From Pseudomonas sp. LRP2-20 (lineage in GTDB: Bacteria > Pseudomonadota > Gammaproteobacteria > Pseudomonadales > Pseudomonadaceae): DNA of 64,000 nucleotides. The translations under genes and the position numbers were made by a program. Shown piece by piece: positions 27,484 through 36,276 of this stretch (positions are counted from its first letter, which is position 1; each line of letters starts with the position of its first letter). The stretch is taken from positions 2,672,001 through 2,736,000 of the forward strand of contig NZ_AP025944.1 in NCBI RefSeq assembly GCF_024349685.1, written 5' to 3'. The notes beneath the pieces are model-generated. The model had not been told where the DNA came from. It saw nothing but the letters and a program-made list of their open reading frames with translations, and ran no database searches.

Positions 27484-29901
27484 TTACGGCAGCGCGTAAG
27501 AAATCACGTAGTCGCCACGATCAGTCGACTGGCGCGCACCGCCAGCGGTGATCACCACGTACTGCTTGCCGGTTTTCGGCGAAACGTAGGTCATCGGGCC
27601 ACCCTGGCTGCCCACTGGCAGGCGGGCTTTCCAGATTTCGTTACCGTTGCTGCTGTCGTAGGCGCGCAGGTAGAAGTCCTGGGTACCGGCGATGAACACC
27701 AGGCCGCCTTGGGTCGACAGGGTGCCGCCGAGGGTCGGCAGGCCGATCTTGATCGGCAGGTGCATGCGGATGCCCAGGGGACCTGTGTCTTCCACGGTAC
27801 CGACCGGTACCTGCCAGGCGACCTGGCGCGACTTCATGTCGATGGCGGTCAGGGTGCCGAATGGCGGAGCCTGGCAAGGAATGCCGGCAACCGACAGGAA
27901 GCGGTTCTTGTTCACGGCATACGGGGTGCCCTTGAGCGGTACGGCGCCCATGCCGGTGTTCAGCGCTTCACCGCCGGAAGCGGCGTTGCCTTTGTTCTGC
28001 GACGGGATCATCTGGATCCACAGGCCCAGGCGCATGTCGTTGACGAAGATGAAACCATGTACCGGGTCAGTGGAGATGCTGCCCCAGTTCATGCCACCCA
28101 GCGAACCCGGGAAGCTCAGCGACAGGTCGGTACCCGGCGCGGTGTACAGGCCGTCGTAGCGCATCTTCTTGAAGTCGATACGGCACAGCAGCTGGTCATA
28201 CGGCGTGGCACCCCACATGTCCGATTCGCTCAGGGTCTGCGCGCCGATCTGTGGCATGCCTACCGATTTAGGCTGGGTCGGGGAGTACGGCTCGTTGGGG
28301 ATGTTGCTCGCCTTGACCGGTACTTCGTCGACCTGGGTCAATGGTTTGCCGGTAGCACGGTCGAGCACGTAGATCTGCCCGGCCTTGGTGCCGATCACCA
28401 CCGCAGGCACGGACTTGCCGTCGTCTTTGGTGAAGTCGATCAGGCTTGGCTGCATCGGCAGGTCGAAGTCCCAGAGGTCGTTGTGCACGGTCTGGAAGAC
28501 CCACTTCTGGTTGCCGGTGGTGGCGTCCAGCGCCAGGACGGACGCGCCGTAGGTGTGGTCCAGCTTGCTGCGTTCAACACCGTAGATGTCGGTGGACGAC
28601 GAGCCCATCGGCAGGAACACGGTGTTCATCGCTGGGTCGTAGGACATCGGTGCCCAGCTGTTCGGGGTGCTGCGCACATAGGTGCTGTCGCCTTCTGGCG
28701 CCTTTCGGTCTTCCGGGTTGCCCGGGTCGAAGGCCCAGCGCATTTCACCGGTGATCACGTCGAAACCACGGATCACGCCGCCAGGCATGTCGGTCTGGAC
28801 GTTGTCAGCGACACGGCCGCCAACCACCACGGTGGTGCCGGCCATCAATGGCGCGGAGGACAGCTGGTAGTAGGAGTCCGGCACGTCACCCAGGCCGGCC
28901 TTGAGGTCGACCTGGCCATTGTTGCCGAAGCCCTGGCAGAACTCGCCGTTGTCGGCGTCGACGGCAATCAGGCGGCCGTCGATGGTGTTGGTCAGCAGAC
29001 GACGCTGGCAGTTGGCACCGGCTGCGACGCTGACGCTGGTGACAGGCGAGCTGTTCGGCTGGGTCGGCTGGGCGATCGCGGCGGTGGCGTCGAAGTAGGC
29101 CATGCCACGGCAACGCTGCCAGACCTTGGACTGCGCGTTGATCGCGTTCTTCCACAGCTCTTTGCCGGTGTCGGCGTCAAGGGCGATCAAGTTGTTGTGC
29201 GGGGTGCAGATGAACACCTTGTTGCCGATTTGCAGCGGGGTCAGCTGGTCTTCGGCACCGTTGCCGTCACTGATGGCGACGTCACCGGTGTGGTAGGTCC
29301 AGGCCACCTTGAGCTTGTTGACGTTGTCGCGGTTGATCTGGTCCAGCGCGGCGAAGCGGCTGCCACCTTCGGTGTTGCCGTAGTGGGCCCAGTCCTTCTG
29401 CTCCTTGCCGGCTTCGACCGGGGTCATGCCCGGGCCTTTGCCGGTTGGAGCAACGCTTGGGTGCGCGACGAACATGTTGCCGACGGCGATCACCAGCGCC
29501 ACGGCCAGCACGCCGGCGATGCCGTAGGCACCACGGCCGGCGCTGGCGCCATTGGCACGGGCGAGCATCGGGTAGACCAGCGCCACCACCATGCCGATCG
29601 CGCCGAACATGAACAGGCGCGAGAACAGTGGCCAGAACACCAGGCCGGCGTCGCTCAGTGCCCAGATCGCGGTACCGACCAGGAACGCCGCGTACAGCCA
29701 GGCGCCGGCCTGCTTGCGGCGAGCGATGAGAATACCGGCGATGGCCATGGCCAGGCCGCCGATCAGGAAGTACCAGGAACCGCCCAGGCCGGCGAGCTTG
29801 ACGCCGCCAGCAGCCAGGAGCAGGCCGAGCAGGGCGACGATCACGCCCAAGCCGACCAGAATGATTTTTGTAGCGCCAGAGGCGCGCGGTGTTTCGTTCA
29901 T
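27484..29901 (-). CDS. gcd: Membrane-bound PQQ-dependent glucose dehydrogenase
   Basis: An 805-residue quinoprotein that oxidises glucose to gluconolactone in the periplasm and passes electrons to ubiquinone. The first about 140 residues form five membrane helices (from IILVGLGVIVALLGLLLAAG on); the eight-bladed PQQ propeller follows from WAHYGNTEGGSRFAALDQI. Family marks include AWTYHTGD, CTPHNNLIALDADTGKELW, WGATPYDQLLCRIDF and, at the C-terminus, GGPMTYVSPKTGKQYVVITAGG. Length matches P. putida Gcd. No PQQ genes are nearby, as usual. oprB is downstream. About 180 AT-rich bases upstream of 29901 should hold the promoter. Confidence 0.96.
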   Translation of the reverse strand: MNETPRASGATKIILVGLGVIVALLGLLLAAGGVKLAGLGGSWYFLIGGLAMAIAGILIARRKQAGAWLYAAFLVGTAIWALSDAGLVFWPLFSRLFMFGAIGMVVALVYPMLARANGASAGRGAYGIAGVLAVALVIAVGNMFVAHPSVAPTGKGPGMTPVEAGKEQKDWAHYGNTEGGSRFAALDQINRDNVNKLKVAWTYHTGDVAISDGNGAEDQLTPLQIGNKVFICTPHNNLIALDADTGKELWKNAINAQSKVWQRCRGMAYFDATAAIAQPTQPNSSPVTSVSVAAGANCQRRLLTNTIDGRLIAVDADNGEFCQGFGNNGQVDLKAGLGDVPDSYYQLSSAPLMAGTTVVVGGRVADNVQTDMPGGVIRGFDVITGEMRWAFDPGNPEDRKAPEGDSTYVRSTPNSWAPMSYDPAMNTVFLPMGSSSTDIYGVERSKLDHTYGASVLALDATTGNQKWVFQTVHNDLWDFDLPMQPSLIDFTKDDGKSVPAVVIGTKAGQIYVLDRATGKPLTQVDEVPVKASNIPNEPYSPTQPKSVGMPQIGAQTLSESDMWGATPYDQLLCRIDFKKMRYDGLYTAPGTDLSLSFPGSLGGMNWGSISTDPVHGFIFVNDMRLGLWIQMIPSQNKGNAASGGEALNTGMGAVPLKGTPYAVNKNRFLSVAGIPCQAPPFGTLTAIDMKSRQVAWQVPVGTVEDTGPLGIRMHLPIKIGLPTLGGTLSTQGGLVFIAGTQDFYLRAYDSSNGNEIWKARLPVGSQGGPMTYVSPKTGKQYVVITAGGARQSTDRGDYVISYALP

Positions 29902-30119
29902 GCCAGGGATCTCAGCAGGTGGAATGTGCGCAGTTTAAGCCCTTAGCTTGCTAATTAACAAGTTGGTACATAATTTTCTGAGGCTGATTGTCGCAGGGCT
30001 GAACTTGCGAATATGCGACTAAAAGTCTAGAACACGTTCTGAAAATTGCAGTAAACGCAGTGTTTAGGCGGCATGTAAATGTGACGGCTTAGACTTTTGT
30101 AGCATGAACGATGGGTGTT

Positions 30120-30473
30120 TCAATGGCTCGGCCAGGGTGTGTCGATGCCATGAAACACGGCAAGCCAGATGGTCGGCTGCCCCTTTGCAGTCCATTCCAC
30201 GCGGTGCCGGCAATGCGCCGGAATGTCCAGGCAGTCGCCCGGGGCCAGCAAGCGGGTGTAGTCCTCATGCTCCAGGCGCAGCCCTGCGCTGCCGGCCAAC
30301 AACATGATCCATTCGCCTTCGGCCTGGTCGTACCAGAAACCGGGCGGACTGGCCTGGCCGCAGGACACGATGCGTTCGATGCGCAGGCCAGGGCGCTGCA
30401 GCAGTTCATCGACCCGCTCGCCAGCGGCCGGGTCGCAATGGGGCAGGGCATTGAGCAGATTGGTAATGGTCAT
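30120..30473 (-). CDS. Small cupin-domain protein
   Basis: A 117-residue single cupin. FWYDQAEGEWIMLLAGSAGL and DYTRLLAPGDCLDIPAHCRH match the two cupin motifs, with E, G and terminal H residues in place, although the first HxH of a typical metal site is absent. This form is common beside central carbon genes in Pseudomonas, without known activity. The ATG at 30473 follows GCGAGAA; upstream in-frame sequence crosses the divergent LysR gene and is not coding. About 118 bases separate it from that LysR start, so the LysR may regulate it. Confidence 0.82.
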   Translation of the reverse strand: MTITNLLNALPHCDPAAGERVDELLQRPGLRIERIVSCGQASPPGFWYDQAEGEWIMLLAGSAGLRLEHEDYTRLLAPGDCLDIPAHCRHRVEWTAKGQPTIWLAVFHGIDTPWPSH

Positions 30474-30591
30474 GGGAAATTCTCGCTCTGATGGAGGTGC
30501 TTCCACTATGGACCTGATCGCTCTGTTGCGCGCTTCTTGACCCGCCTTGTGGATTGTAGGAGTGTTCCGAAATCTGAAAATTGGAGTAGCT

Positions 30592-31491
30592 ATGGACAAG
30601 CTCCTGGCGATGCAGATGTTCACCGCGACAGTCGATGCACAAGGCTTTTCCGCAGCGGCGCGTCGGCTTGGCGTGGCTACCTCGTCGGTGACGCGCCTGG
30701 TCGATGCGCTGGAGTCGGAACTTGGTACGACCCTGCTCAATCGCTCCACACGCCAGGTCAGCCTGACCGAAGCGGGCGCACGTTACTATGCGCGCGCCAG
30801 AGAAATCTTCGACGCGCTGGAGGAGGCAGACGCCAGCGTCGCCGACCGCGGCGATGAGCCAGTCGGCGTGCTGCGCCTGTGCCTGCCGGTGGAGTTCGGC
30901 CGGCGGGTGATCGCACCGCACCTGGGGCCATTCCTGGCCCGTTACCCGTCGCTGGAGCTGGACATCGACATGAGCGACCGGCTCGATGACCTGCTCGACG
31001 GCCGCTACGACCTGTCCATTCGCCTCGGCGACCCGTCACCGAACGACGAACTGGTGTGCCGGCAACTGGGCCGCTTTCAGCGCTGGCTGGTGGCAAGCCC
31101 GGACTACCTGGCCAAGCGTGACGCGCTGCTGCACCCCGAGCAGTTGCTGCAGCAGGCCTGCCTGCGTTTTCGCTATGGGCAGAAGGCGCGCGCCTGGCGC
31201 CTGCAACGCGCGGATGAGGTGCTGGAACTGGAAGTGAGCGGACCGCTGCGCAGCGCCAACGCCGACCTGTTGCGCGAAGCGGCGCTGGCCGGTAGCGGTA
31301 TCGCCTTGCTGGCTGATTGGCTGGTGCGCGAGGATGTCGCGGCCGGGCGTCTGCAGCGGTTGTTCGCGCAGTGGCAGGTCAGCCCCGGTACCGCCAACGA
31401 CAGCATCAATGCCTTGTACTTGCCCAACCATCGCGGCTCTCGGCGGGTCAACGCGTTCATCGGCTTTTGCGAAGGCCTGCTCAACCCCTGA
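30592..31491 (+). CDS. LysR-type transcriptional regulator (DhcR/AaeR-like)
   Basis: A 299-residue LTTR beginning MDKLLAMQMFTATVDAQGFS, followed by AAARRLGVATSSVTRLVDAL and LLNRSTRQVSLTEAGARYY, the layout of the large LysR clade that regulates neighbouring transporters and oxidoreductases. The effector domain begins at GVLRLCLPVEFGRRVIAPHL. ATG 30592 follows TTGGAG by 6 bases. It is divergent from the cupin gene and 113 bases upstream of a co-directional MFS gene, so either could be a target. Confidence 0.9.
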   Translation: MDKLLAMQMFTATVDAQGFSAAARRLGVATSSVTRLVDALESELGTTLLNRSTRQVSLTEAGARYYARAREIFDALEEADASVADRGDEPVGVLRLCLPVEFGRRVIAPHLGPFLARYPSLELDIDMSDRLDDLLDGRYDLSIRLGDPSPNDELVCRQLGRFQRWLVASPDYLAKRDALLHPEQLLQQACLRFRYGQKARAWRLQRADEVLELEVSGPLRSANADLLREAALAGSGIALLADWLVREDVAAGRLQRLFAQWQVSPGTANDSINALYLPNHRGSRRVNAFIGFCEGLLNP

Positions 31492-31604
31492 TCCCCAGCG
31501 TTGCGCCTGGCGCAAAGCCCCGTTGCGCCGCTGCCGGATTCTCGCAGCGGCAAGCGCTCGGTAAGGTGCCAGGCATATTCCAACCCGATGCCGAGGTACC
31601 TCGC

Positions 31605-32804
31605 ATGAATTCCTCCCTTGCTGCTGCCCAGCCAGCCCATGCCAGCCTGAGCCGTGCCCTGGTCGCGCTGCTGGCATTCTGCTGCGGCGCGATCGTCGCC
31701 AATATCTATTACGCGCAGCCCATCGTCGGGCTGATCGCCCCGGACCTGGGCCTGTCCACCGAGCGCGCCAGCCTGATCGTGTCGCTGACCCAGCTGGGTT
31801 ACGCACTGGGCCTGCTGTTGCTGGTGCCACTGGCCGACCTGGTGGAAAACCGCCGGTTGATGATCATCACCGCCGTGCTGGCCTGCGTCAGCCTGTTGCT
31901 GGCAGGGACCAGCAGCAGTGGCCAGGGGCAGCTGTTCCTGGCCTATGCCTTGCTGATCGGTTTCAGTTCGGTGGCTGTGCAGATGCTCATCCCTTTGGCT
32001 GCGCACCTGGCCCCTGAGCAGGAGCGCGGGCGGGTGGTCGGCAACATCATGGGCGGCCTGCTGCTGGGCATTCTGCTGGCGCGGCCGTTGTCGAGCCTGG
32101 TTGCCGACCACTTTGGCTGGCGCACGGTGTTCATCGGCGCTGCCGGCCTGATGCTGGCAATCATCCTGTTGCTGGCGCTGACGCTGCCGCGCCGGGTGCC
32201 AGAGCACAAAGCGAGTTATGCCGGCCTGATGCTGTCGTTGGTCGCACTGCTGCGTCAGCACCCGGTGCTGCGTCAGCGCTCGCTGTACCAGGCGTTGATG
32301 TTTGCGGCGTTCAGCCTCTACTGGACCGCGGTGCCGCTGGCCCTGGCCAGCGAGCATGGCCTGTCGCAGAGCCAGATCGCCTTGTTTGCCCTGGTCGGTG
32401 CCGTTGGCGCCATCGCTGCACCGATCGCGGGCCGCCTGGCCGACGCCGGCCATGCCCGGGCCGGTTCGTTGCTGGCGCTGGTGTTGGCACCGGTGGCACT
32501 GCTGCTGGGGCTGACCACGCCCGGTTACAGCGTGATCGGCCTGGGGCTGACCGGGGTACTGCTGGATTTTGCGGTGCAGATGAACATGGTGATTGGTCAG
32601 CGTGAGGTGTATGCACTGGACCCGGCCAGCCGCGGGCGGCTGAATGCGCTGTACATGACCAGCATTTTCCTTGGCGGGGCAGCGGGCTCGGCGGTGGCCA
32701 GTGCGGTGTTTGCCCAACAGGGGTGGCACGGTGTGGCACTGGTGGGGGCGGCATTGCCGGGCATGGCGCTGGTGTTCTTCCTGTTGGTTTCGCGGCGCGC
32801 TTGA
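31605..32804 (+). CDS. MFS transporter (drug:H+ antiporter-like)
   Basis: A 399-residue, 12-TM inner-membrane transporter. VANIYYAQPIVGLIAPDLGL in TM1 and LADLVENRRLMI at the loop 2-3 position fit the DHA1 efflux group seen beside LysR genes. The first-half loop ends in GRVVGNIMGGLLLGILLARP and the second half is well preserved. GAGG precedes the ATG at 31605 by 8 bases; the longer in-frame extension overlaps the LysR coding region and is rejected. A single REP follows the stop. Substrate unknown. Confidence 0.88.
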   Translation: MNSSLAAAQPAHASLSRALVALLAFCCGAIVANIYYAQPIVGLIAPDLGLSTERASLIVSLTQLGYALGLLLLVPLADLVENRRLMIITAVLACVSLLLAGTSSSGQGQLFLAYALLIGFSSVAVQMLIPLAAHLAPEQERGRVVGNIMGGLLLGILLARPLSSLVADHFGWRTVFIGAAGLMLAIILLLALTLPRRVPEHKASYAGLMLSLVALLRQHPVLRQRSLYQALMFAAFSLYWTAVPLALASEHGLSQSQIALFALVGAVGAIAAPIAGRLADAGHARAGSLLALVLAPVALLLGLTTPGYSVIGLGLTGVLLDFAVQMNMVIGQREVYALDPASRGRLNALYMTSIFLGGAAGSAVASAVFAQQGWHGVALVGAALPGMALVFFLLVSRRA

Positions 32805-32827
32805 GAGGGCGCGCCTGGCGCCCCTTT

Positions 32828-32849
32828 CGCCGGCAAGCCGGCTGCCACA
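32828..32849. repeat. Single REP element
   Basis: A one-arm P. putida-type REP (CGCCGGCAAGCCGGCTGCCA) downstream of the MFS gene and just before the convergent RhtB-type exporter stop. It has one change from the usual TCCCAC tail. Confidence 0.7.
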
Positions 32850-32870
32850 GGAGCGCGGCAGCCAGCGATA

Positions 32871-33482
32871 TTACCGGCCCAGCGGCAAGGCCACGCCAAT
32901 CAACGCGAACAGGCTCGCGCAGCAGCGATTGAATCCCTTGCCACCCTTGGCCAGCCATGGCCGGATACGAAACGCCAGGCGCGCCAGCACGTATTCGACC
33001 ACGCACTCCACGCTGGCAAAGGTCGCTGCCATGGTCACGAACTGCAGCAACAGCCCACGCTGCGGGTCGATGAACTGCGGCAGGAAGGCACCGTAGAACA
33101 ACAGCACCTTGGGGTTGGCGATCGCAGACAGCAGGCCTTGGCGGAACATCCCCAGGTTGCTCAGGCGGGCTGCCCGCTCGGTCACCTCAAGCTGCAGGGC
33201 AGGGCTGCGCCAGAGCTGGATGCCCAGCCACACCAGGTAGGCACCACCCACCCACTTGAGCACGCTCAGCACCGACGCCGAAGTCTGCAGCAACGCCGTC
33301 AGCCCGAACATCGCCAGGGCAATCAGCGCACTGAAGCCGAACACCCCGCCGAGAATGGTGAACAGCGTGCGGCGCGCGCCGTACAGCGCGCCGTGGGTCA
33401 GGGCGAGCAGGCTGTTCGGGCCAGGGGTCAGCGACAGGCCGATGCTCGCCAGCAGGTAGATGAGCCAGGTATCCAGAGCCAT
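32871..33482 (-). CDS. LysE/RhtB family amino-acid exporter
   Basis: A 203-residue, six-helix inner-membrane exporter. SIGLSLTPGPNSLLALTHGA contains the LTPGPN signature, followed by GLTALLQTSASVLSVLKWVG and AYLVWLGIQLWR; the second half has SAIANPKVLLFYGAFLPQFI. RhtB members export homoserine, threonine or other amino acids. It is divergent from a GlxA-family regulator 102 bases away, a frequent pairing in which the regulator senses the exported compound. Confidence 0.9.
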   Translation of the reverse strand: MALDTWLIYLLASIGLSLTPGPNSLLALTHGALYGARRTLFTILGGVFGFSALIALAMFGLTALLQTSASVLSVLKWVGGAYLVWLGIQLWRSPALQLEVTERAARLSNLGMFRQGLLSAIANPKVLLFYGAFLPQFIDPQRGLLLQFVTMAATFASVECVVEYVLARLAFRIRPWLAKGGKGFNRCCASLFALIGVALPLGR

Positions 33483-33584
33483 GATAGGTGCCTTTGGTAT
33501 TCACGAGCGGCCAGTCTATGCGACGGCGCTGCAAGTGCAGGGTATGATCTAGACATTTCATGGTGTTTTCCGGACATGTGTTGC

Positions 33585-34562
33585 ATGACGCCTGATATCC
33601 GCCTGCTGATCCTGCCGTTGCCAGATTTCGCCTTGCTGCCATTCGGTGGGTTTCTCGACAAACTGCGCTTCAGCGCCGACGACGAGGACTACAGCCAGCA
33701 GCGCTACTGCAGCTGGACCCTGGCCAGCCTCACGGGTGAGCCAGTACCGTCGAGCAGTGGCGCGGTGATGCAGGTGCAGGCCATTGCCGAGCAGTTGCAG
33801 TGGGATGACTACGACTACCTGGTGCTGTTCGGCAGCCGCAATGCCGAGGCCACTGCCGCATTGGCACCCCATTACCAGCGCCTGCTCAAGCGTGCGGCCA
33901 AGGCGGGGGTGAAACTGGTCGCCATCGACAACGCCGCCTTCCTGCTGGCCGCTTGCGGCCTGCTGGACGGGCACAAAGTCGTGGTGCACTGGCGCCATGA
34001 GGCGGAGTTCCGGGCATCCTTCCCGCATCTGCAGCTGTTGCGCGAGCAGTTGTACTGCATGGATGGCGCACGCATCACCTGTGCCGGCGGAACGGCAGCC
34101 ATCGACCTGGCGGTGGAACTGCTGGCGGGCGCCTGCGGACGCGCCCGGGCGCTCAAGGGGCTGGCCGATATGCTGGTCGACGAGTCGCGTGACAGTCGCC
34201 ATGCCCTGCGTTCGCTGGAAACCGTTGCGGGGCAGGGTCGCCAGGTGCAGCGCGCGCTGGCGCTGATGCGTCATCACTTGGCGGCGCGTTGGTCGATCGA
34301 ACAGCTGGCGGGTGAGCTGGGCATCAGCCGCCGGCAACTGGACCGGCAATTCCAGGCCAGCCACGGCATGAGCGCCAAGGCCTGGTGGCTGGAAATGCGC
34401 TTGCAGCAGGCGCGCTGGCGATTGCTCAACGCCAGCCACAGCCTGGCGCAGATCGCCGATGAGGTCGGTTTGGGGGATGCCAGTTACCTGGGCAAATGCG
34501 TGAAGCGGCGGTTTGGCTGCACAGCATTGACGCTGCGCACACGTGCTACACGCACCGTGTAG
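33585..34562 (+). CDS. GlxA-family AraC-type regulator (DJ-1/PfpI-like N-terminus)
   Basis: A 325-residue regulator. The N-terminal class I amidotransferase-like domain (RLLILPLPDFALLPFGGFLD, then IDNAAFLLAACGLLDGHKVV) is a ligand-binding version of the fold; the C-terminal AraC HTH pair spans about 225-320 (WSIEQLAGELGISRRQLDRQ, then SLAQIADEVGLGDASYLGK). Relatives control arginine, carnitine, choline or dimethylglycine use. ATG 33585 is preferred; ATG 33576 is also in frame and possible. It is divergent from the LysE/RhtB exporter. Confidence 0.88.
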   Translation: MTPDIRLLILPLPDFALLPFGGFLDKLRFSADDEDYSQQRYCSWTLASLTGEPVPSSSGAVMQVQAIAEQLQWDDYDYLVLFGSRNAEATAALAPHYQRLLKRAAKAGVKLVAIDNAAFLLAACGLLDGHKVVVHWRHEAEFRASFPHLQLLREQLYCMDGARITCAGGTAAIDLAVELLAGACGRARALKGLADMLVDESRDSRHALRSLETVAGQGRQVQRALALMRHHLAARWSIEQLAGELGISRRQLDRQFQASHGMSAKAWWLEMRLQQARWRLLNASHSLAQIADEVGLGDASYLGKCVKRRFGCTALTLRTRATRTV

Positions 34563-34595
34563 GAGCGGCCTTGTGTCGCGAAAGGGCCGCTCCTA
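34560..34595. terminator. Inverted repeat between convergent GlxA-type and CAP genes
   Basis: TAGGAGCGGCC pairs with GGGCCGCTCCTA around a short loop. It overlaps the stop of the GlxA-type gene and lies just before the end of the CAP gene, so it can act as a bidirectional terminator. It resembles a shortened REP. Confidence 0.55.
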
Positions 34596-34600
34596 GAGGG

Positions 34601-35452
34601 TCACTGCGGTGTGCCGAACAAACCGGTCCAGTAGATGCCCGCATCGCTCTTCGGGTCCACTGCATAGGCCGCGCCCATTTCGCGGAAGTCCGCGTTCATC
34701 AGGGTGGCGCAGTGGCCTGGGCTGTCCAGCCAGCCATCCACCACCTTCTGCGCCGTGTCGCGGCCGGCGGCGATGTTTTCGCCAATCTGCCGATACAGAT
34801 ATCCGGCCAGCTCGGCCCGGTCGCCCGGCGTGCGCCCGTCCTTGTCGATATGGTCGAAGAAGTTCTGGTTGGCCATGGCCCGCGTATGATTGGCCGCCAC
34901 GCCCGCCAGTGCTGCATTCCAGCTCAACGCTGGCGCTGCGGGGAAGGGCTGGCCACCGCACTGGTGTGGCGCCTTGCGCGCACTGTTGATGGCCTGCAGC
35001 AGCTTCTGCCCTTCGGCCTGCCAATCGCCCAGGCGCCCGCTGAGCAAGGGCCGGGCAAGCACGATGCGCCAGTCGCGGCCTTCCTGGCTGACGCCGATGT
35101 CGACGAACTGCGGGTCGAGCACCACCTGGCAGAAGCTCTCTTTGATGGCGTTCATGGCCGCATTCGCATCACGTGGGCCAGAGAGGCTGATGGCCTGGAC
35201 GTTGACCATGGGGTAGGCTGCGCGGCTCATGGCCTGCTGCAGGTCGCGAGTGCCTTCCGGCGACAGGGCCAGGCGCGTGTCGCTGTTGAGCGGCGGCAGT
35301 TCCACCGACACCTGGTCACCGCAGCGCTGGGCCTGGCTGCGGTAGGTATTGATCGAATCGATCAGCTGCGCCTCTTCGCCGGTGACGGCCAGGGCTCCGG
35401 TCGACAAGACCAGGCCCAGCGACAAGGCGGCAACGGATGACAGGACGCGCAT
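34601..35452 (-). CDS. Exported CAP/SCP-domain protein
   Basis: A 283-residue periplasmic protein with a signal peptide (MRVLSSVAALSLGLVLSTGA). The CAP domain occupies about the last 130 residues: INSARKAPHQCG, LAGVAANHTRAMA, the HIDKDGRTPGDRAELAGY loop, GENIAAGRD, and HCATLMNADFREMGAAYA with the family His/Glu pair. The N-terminal half (about residues 20-150) is unassigned. Bacterial CAP proteins have no settled function. ATG 35452 follows AGGGAG by 7 bases. The AT-richer gap to the SleB-type gene upstream is about 165 bases. Confidence 0.88.
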   Translation of the reverse strand: MRVLSSVAALSLGLVLSTGALAVTGEEAQLIDSINTYRSQAQRCGDQVSVELPPLNSDTRLALSPEGTRDLQQAMSRAAYPMVNVQAISLSGPRDANAAMNAIKESFCQVVLDPQFVDIGVSQEGRDWRIVLARPLLSGRLGDWQAEGQKLLQAINSARKAPHQCGGQPFPAAPALSWNAALAGVAANHTRAMANQNFFDHIDKDGRTPGDRAELAGYLYRQIGENIAAGRDTAQKVVDGWLDSPGHCATLMNADFREMGAAYAVDPKSDAGIYWTGLFGTPQ

Positions 35453-35617
35453 GTGGATCTCCCTGTGACTGGCAGCGTCTTGGTATGCGCTGCTCATCCT
35501 ACACAAGCGCAAGGCGTTTGGCCCACTCTCGTGCAAAGCAATGAAAACGCCAGCAATGACTTGCGGGCGGCAAAAGAGGGAGTAGACCGGTGAACGCCAG
35601 AAAAGTGCGATGGCCTG

Positions 35618-36229
35618 TCAACGCGCCAGCGCCTGGTTCGGCTTGTAGAACAGAAAGTGCCGGGTCTCGGCGGTTTTGCGATAGGCCTTGGCCCAGTCCG
35701 GGTGCACGTTGCGGTCATGGAAATACAAGGCGCCCCCGGTCGGGTCCTTCAACTGCTGGTTCAGCGCCTTGCGCGCGATTTCCTTGGCCACGTCGTAGCG
35801 TTGTGCTTCCTCGACCTGGTCGGAGCGCCCGTCACACCACCAGGAAAACTGGCAGGCTTTGGTTTCAACGCCCTGCTTGACCACGCCGCAGATGGTATCG
35901 GGGAAGCCTTCATGGCCCAACCGGTTGAGCACCACGCTGGCCACCGCGCTCATGTCCTGGGCATCGGCGCCTTTGGCTTCCCAATAGATGGTGCGGGCCA
36001 GGCAGGTGATGCTGTCGTCCATTGGCGCCTGGCCTGCCGGGTCCACCGCCTGCACCTCGACTGGGGTGATGGTTTCTGCTTTTTTCGGCGGTGGGGCATC
36101 CTCCACCACCTTTTTCTCAAGCTTTTCGGCCTTGTCTTCGGCCACGGCGGCCTTGGCACTTTCGGCGGCATGCAAGGGGCCTGCGAGCAGGGCCGAGGTC
36201 AAGCAGATCACCATCCACGAGAGGCGCAT
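35618..36229 (-). CDS. Cell-wall hydrolase of the SleB/CwlJ (Hydrolase_2) family
   Basis: A 203-residue exported protein with a signal peptide (MRLSWMVICLTSALLAGPLH), a charged linker rich in Lys, Glu and Ala, and a C-terminal Hydrolase_2 domain: CLARTIYWEAKGADAQDMSA with the catalytic glutamate, VVLNRLGHEGFPDTICGVV, CQFSWWCDG and GGALYFHDRNVHPDWAK. SleB-like enzymes are lytic transglycosylases or amidases acting on peptidoglycan. GGAAA lies 8 bases before ATG 36229; a GTG ten codons upstream is a less likely start. Confidence 0.9.
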   Translation of the reverse strand: MRLSWMVICLTSALLAGPLHAAESAKAAVAEDKAEKLEKKVVEDAPPPKKAETITPVEVQAVDPAGQAPMDDSITCLARTIYWEAKGADAQDMSAVASVVLNRLGHEGFPDTICGVVKQGVETKACQFSWWCDGRSDQVEEAQRYDVAKEIARKALNQQLKDPTGGALYFHDRNVHPDWAKAYRKTAETRHFLFYKPNQALAR

Positions 36230-36276
36230 GGTCGAGTTTCCAACGGTGGGGTGATTCACAGTCTAGCCAAGCGGAT

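Noticed and set aside
26200..29946. A 1248-codon open frame on the plus strand opposite oprB and gcd
   Set aside because: It is antisense to two securely identified genes, has no ribosome site, and its composition (Val, Gly, Arg, His rich, no domains) is what high third-position GC produces on the opposite strand.
31173..32729. A 518-codon open frame on the minus strand opposite the LysR and MFS genes
   Set aside because: Gln/His/Arg-rich antisense shadow of an obvious transporter; no start signal.
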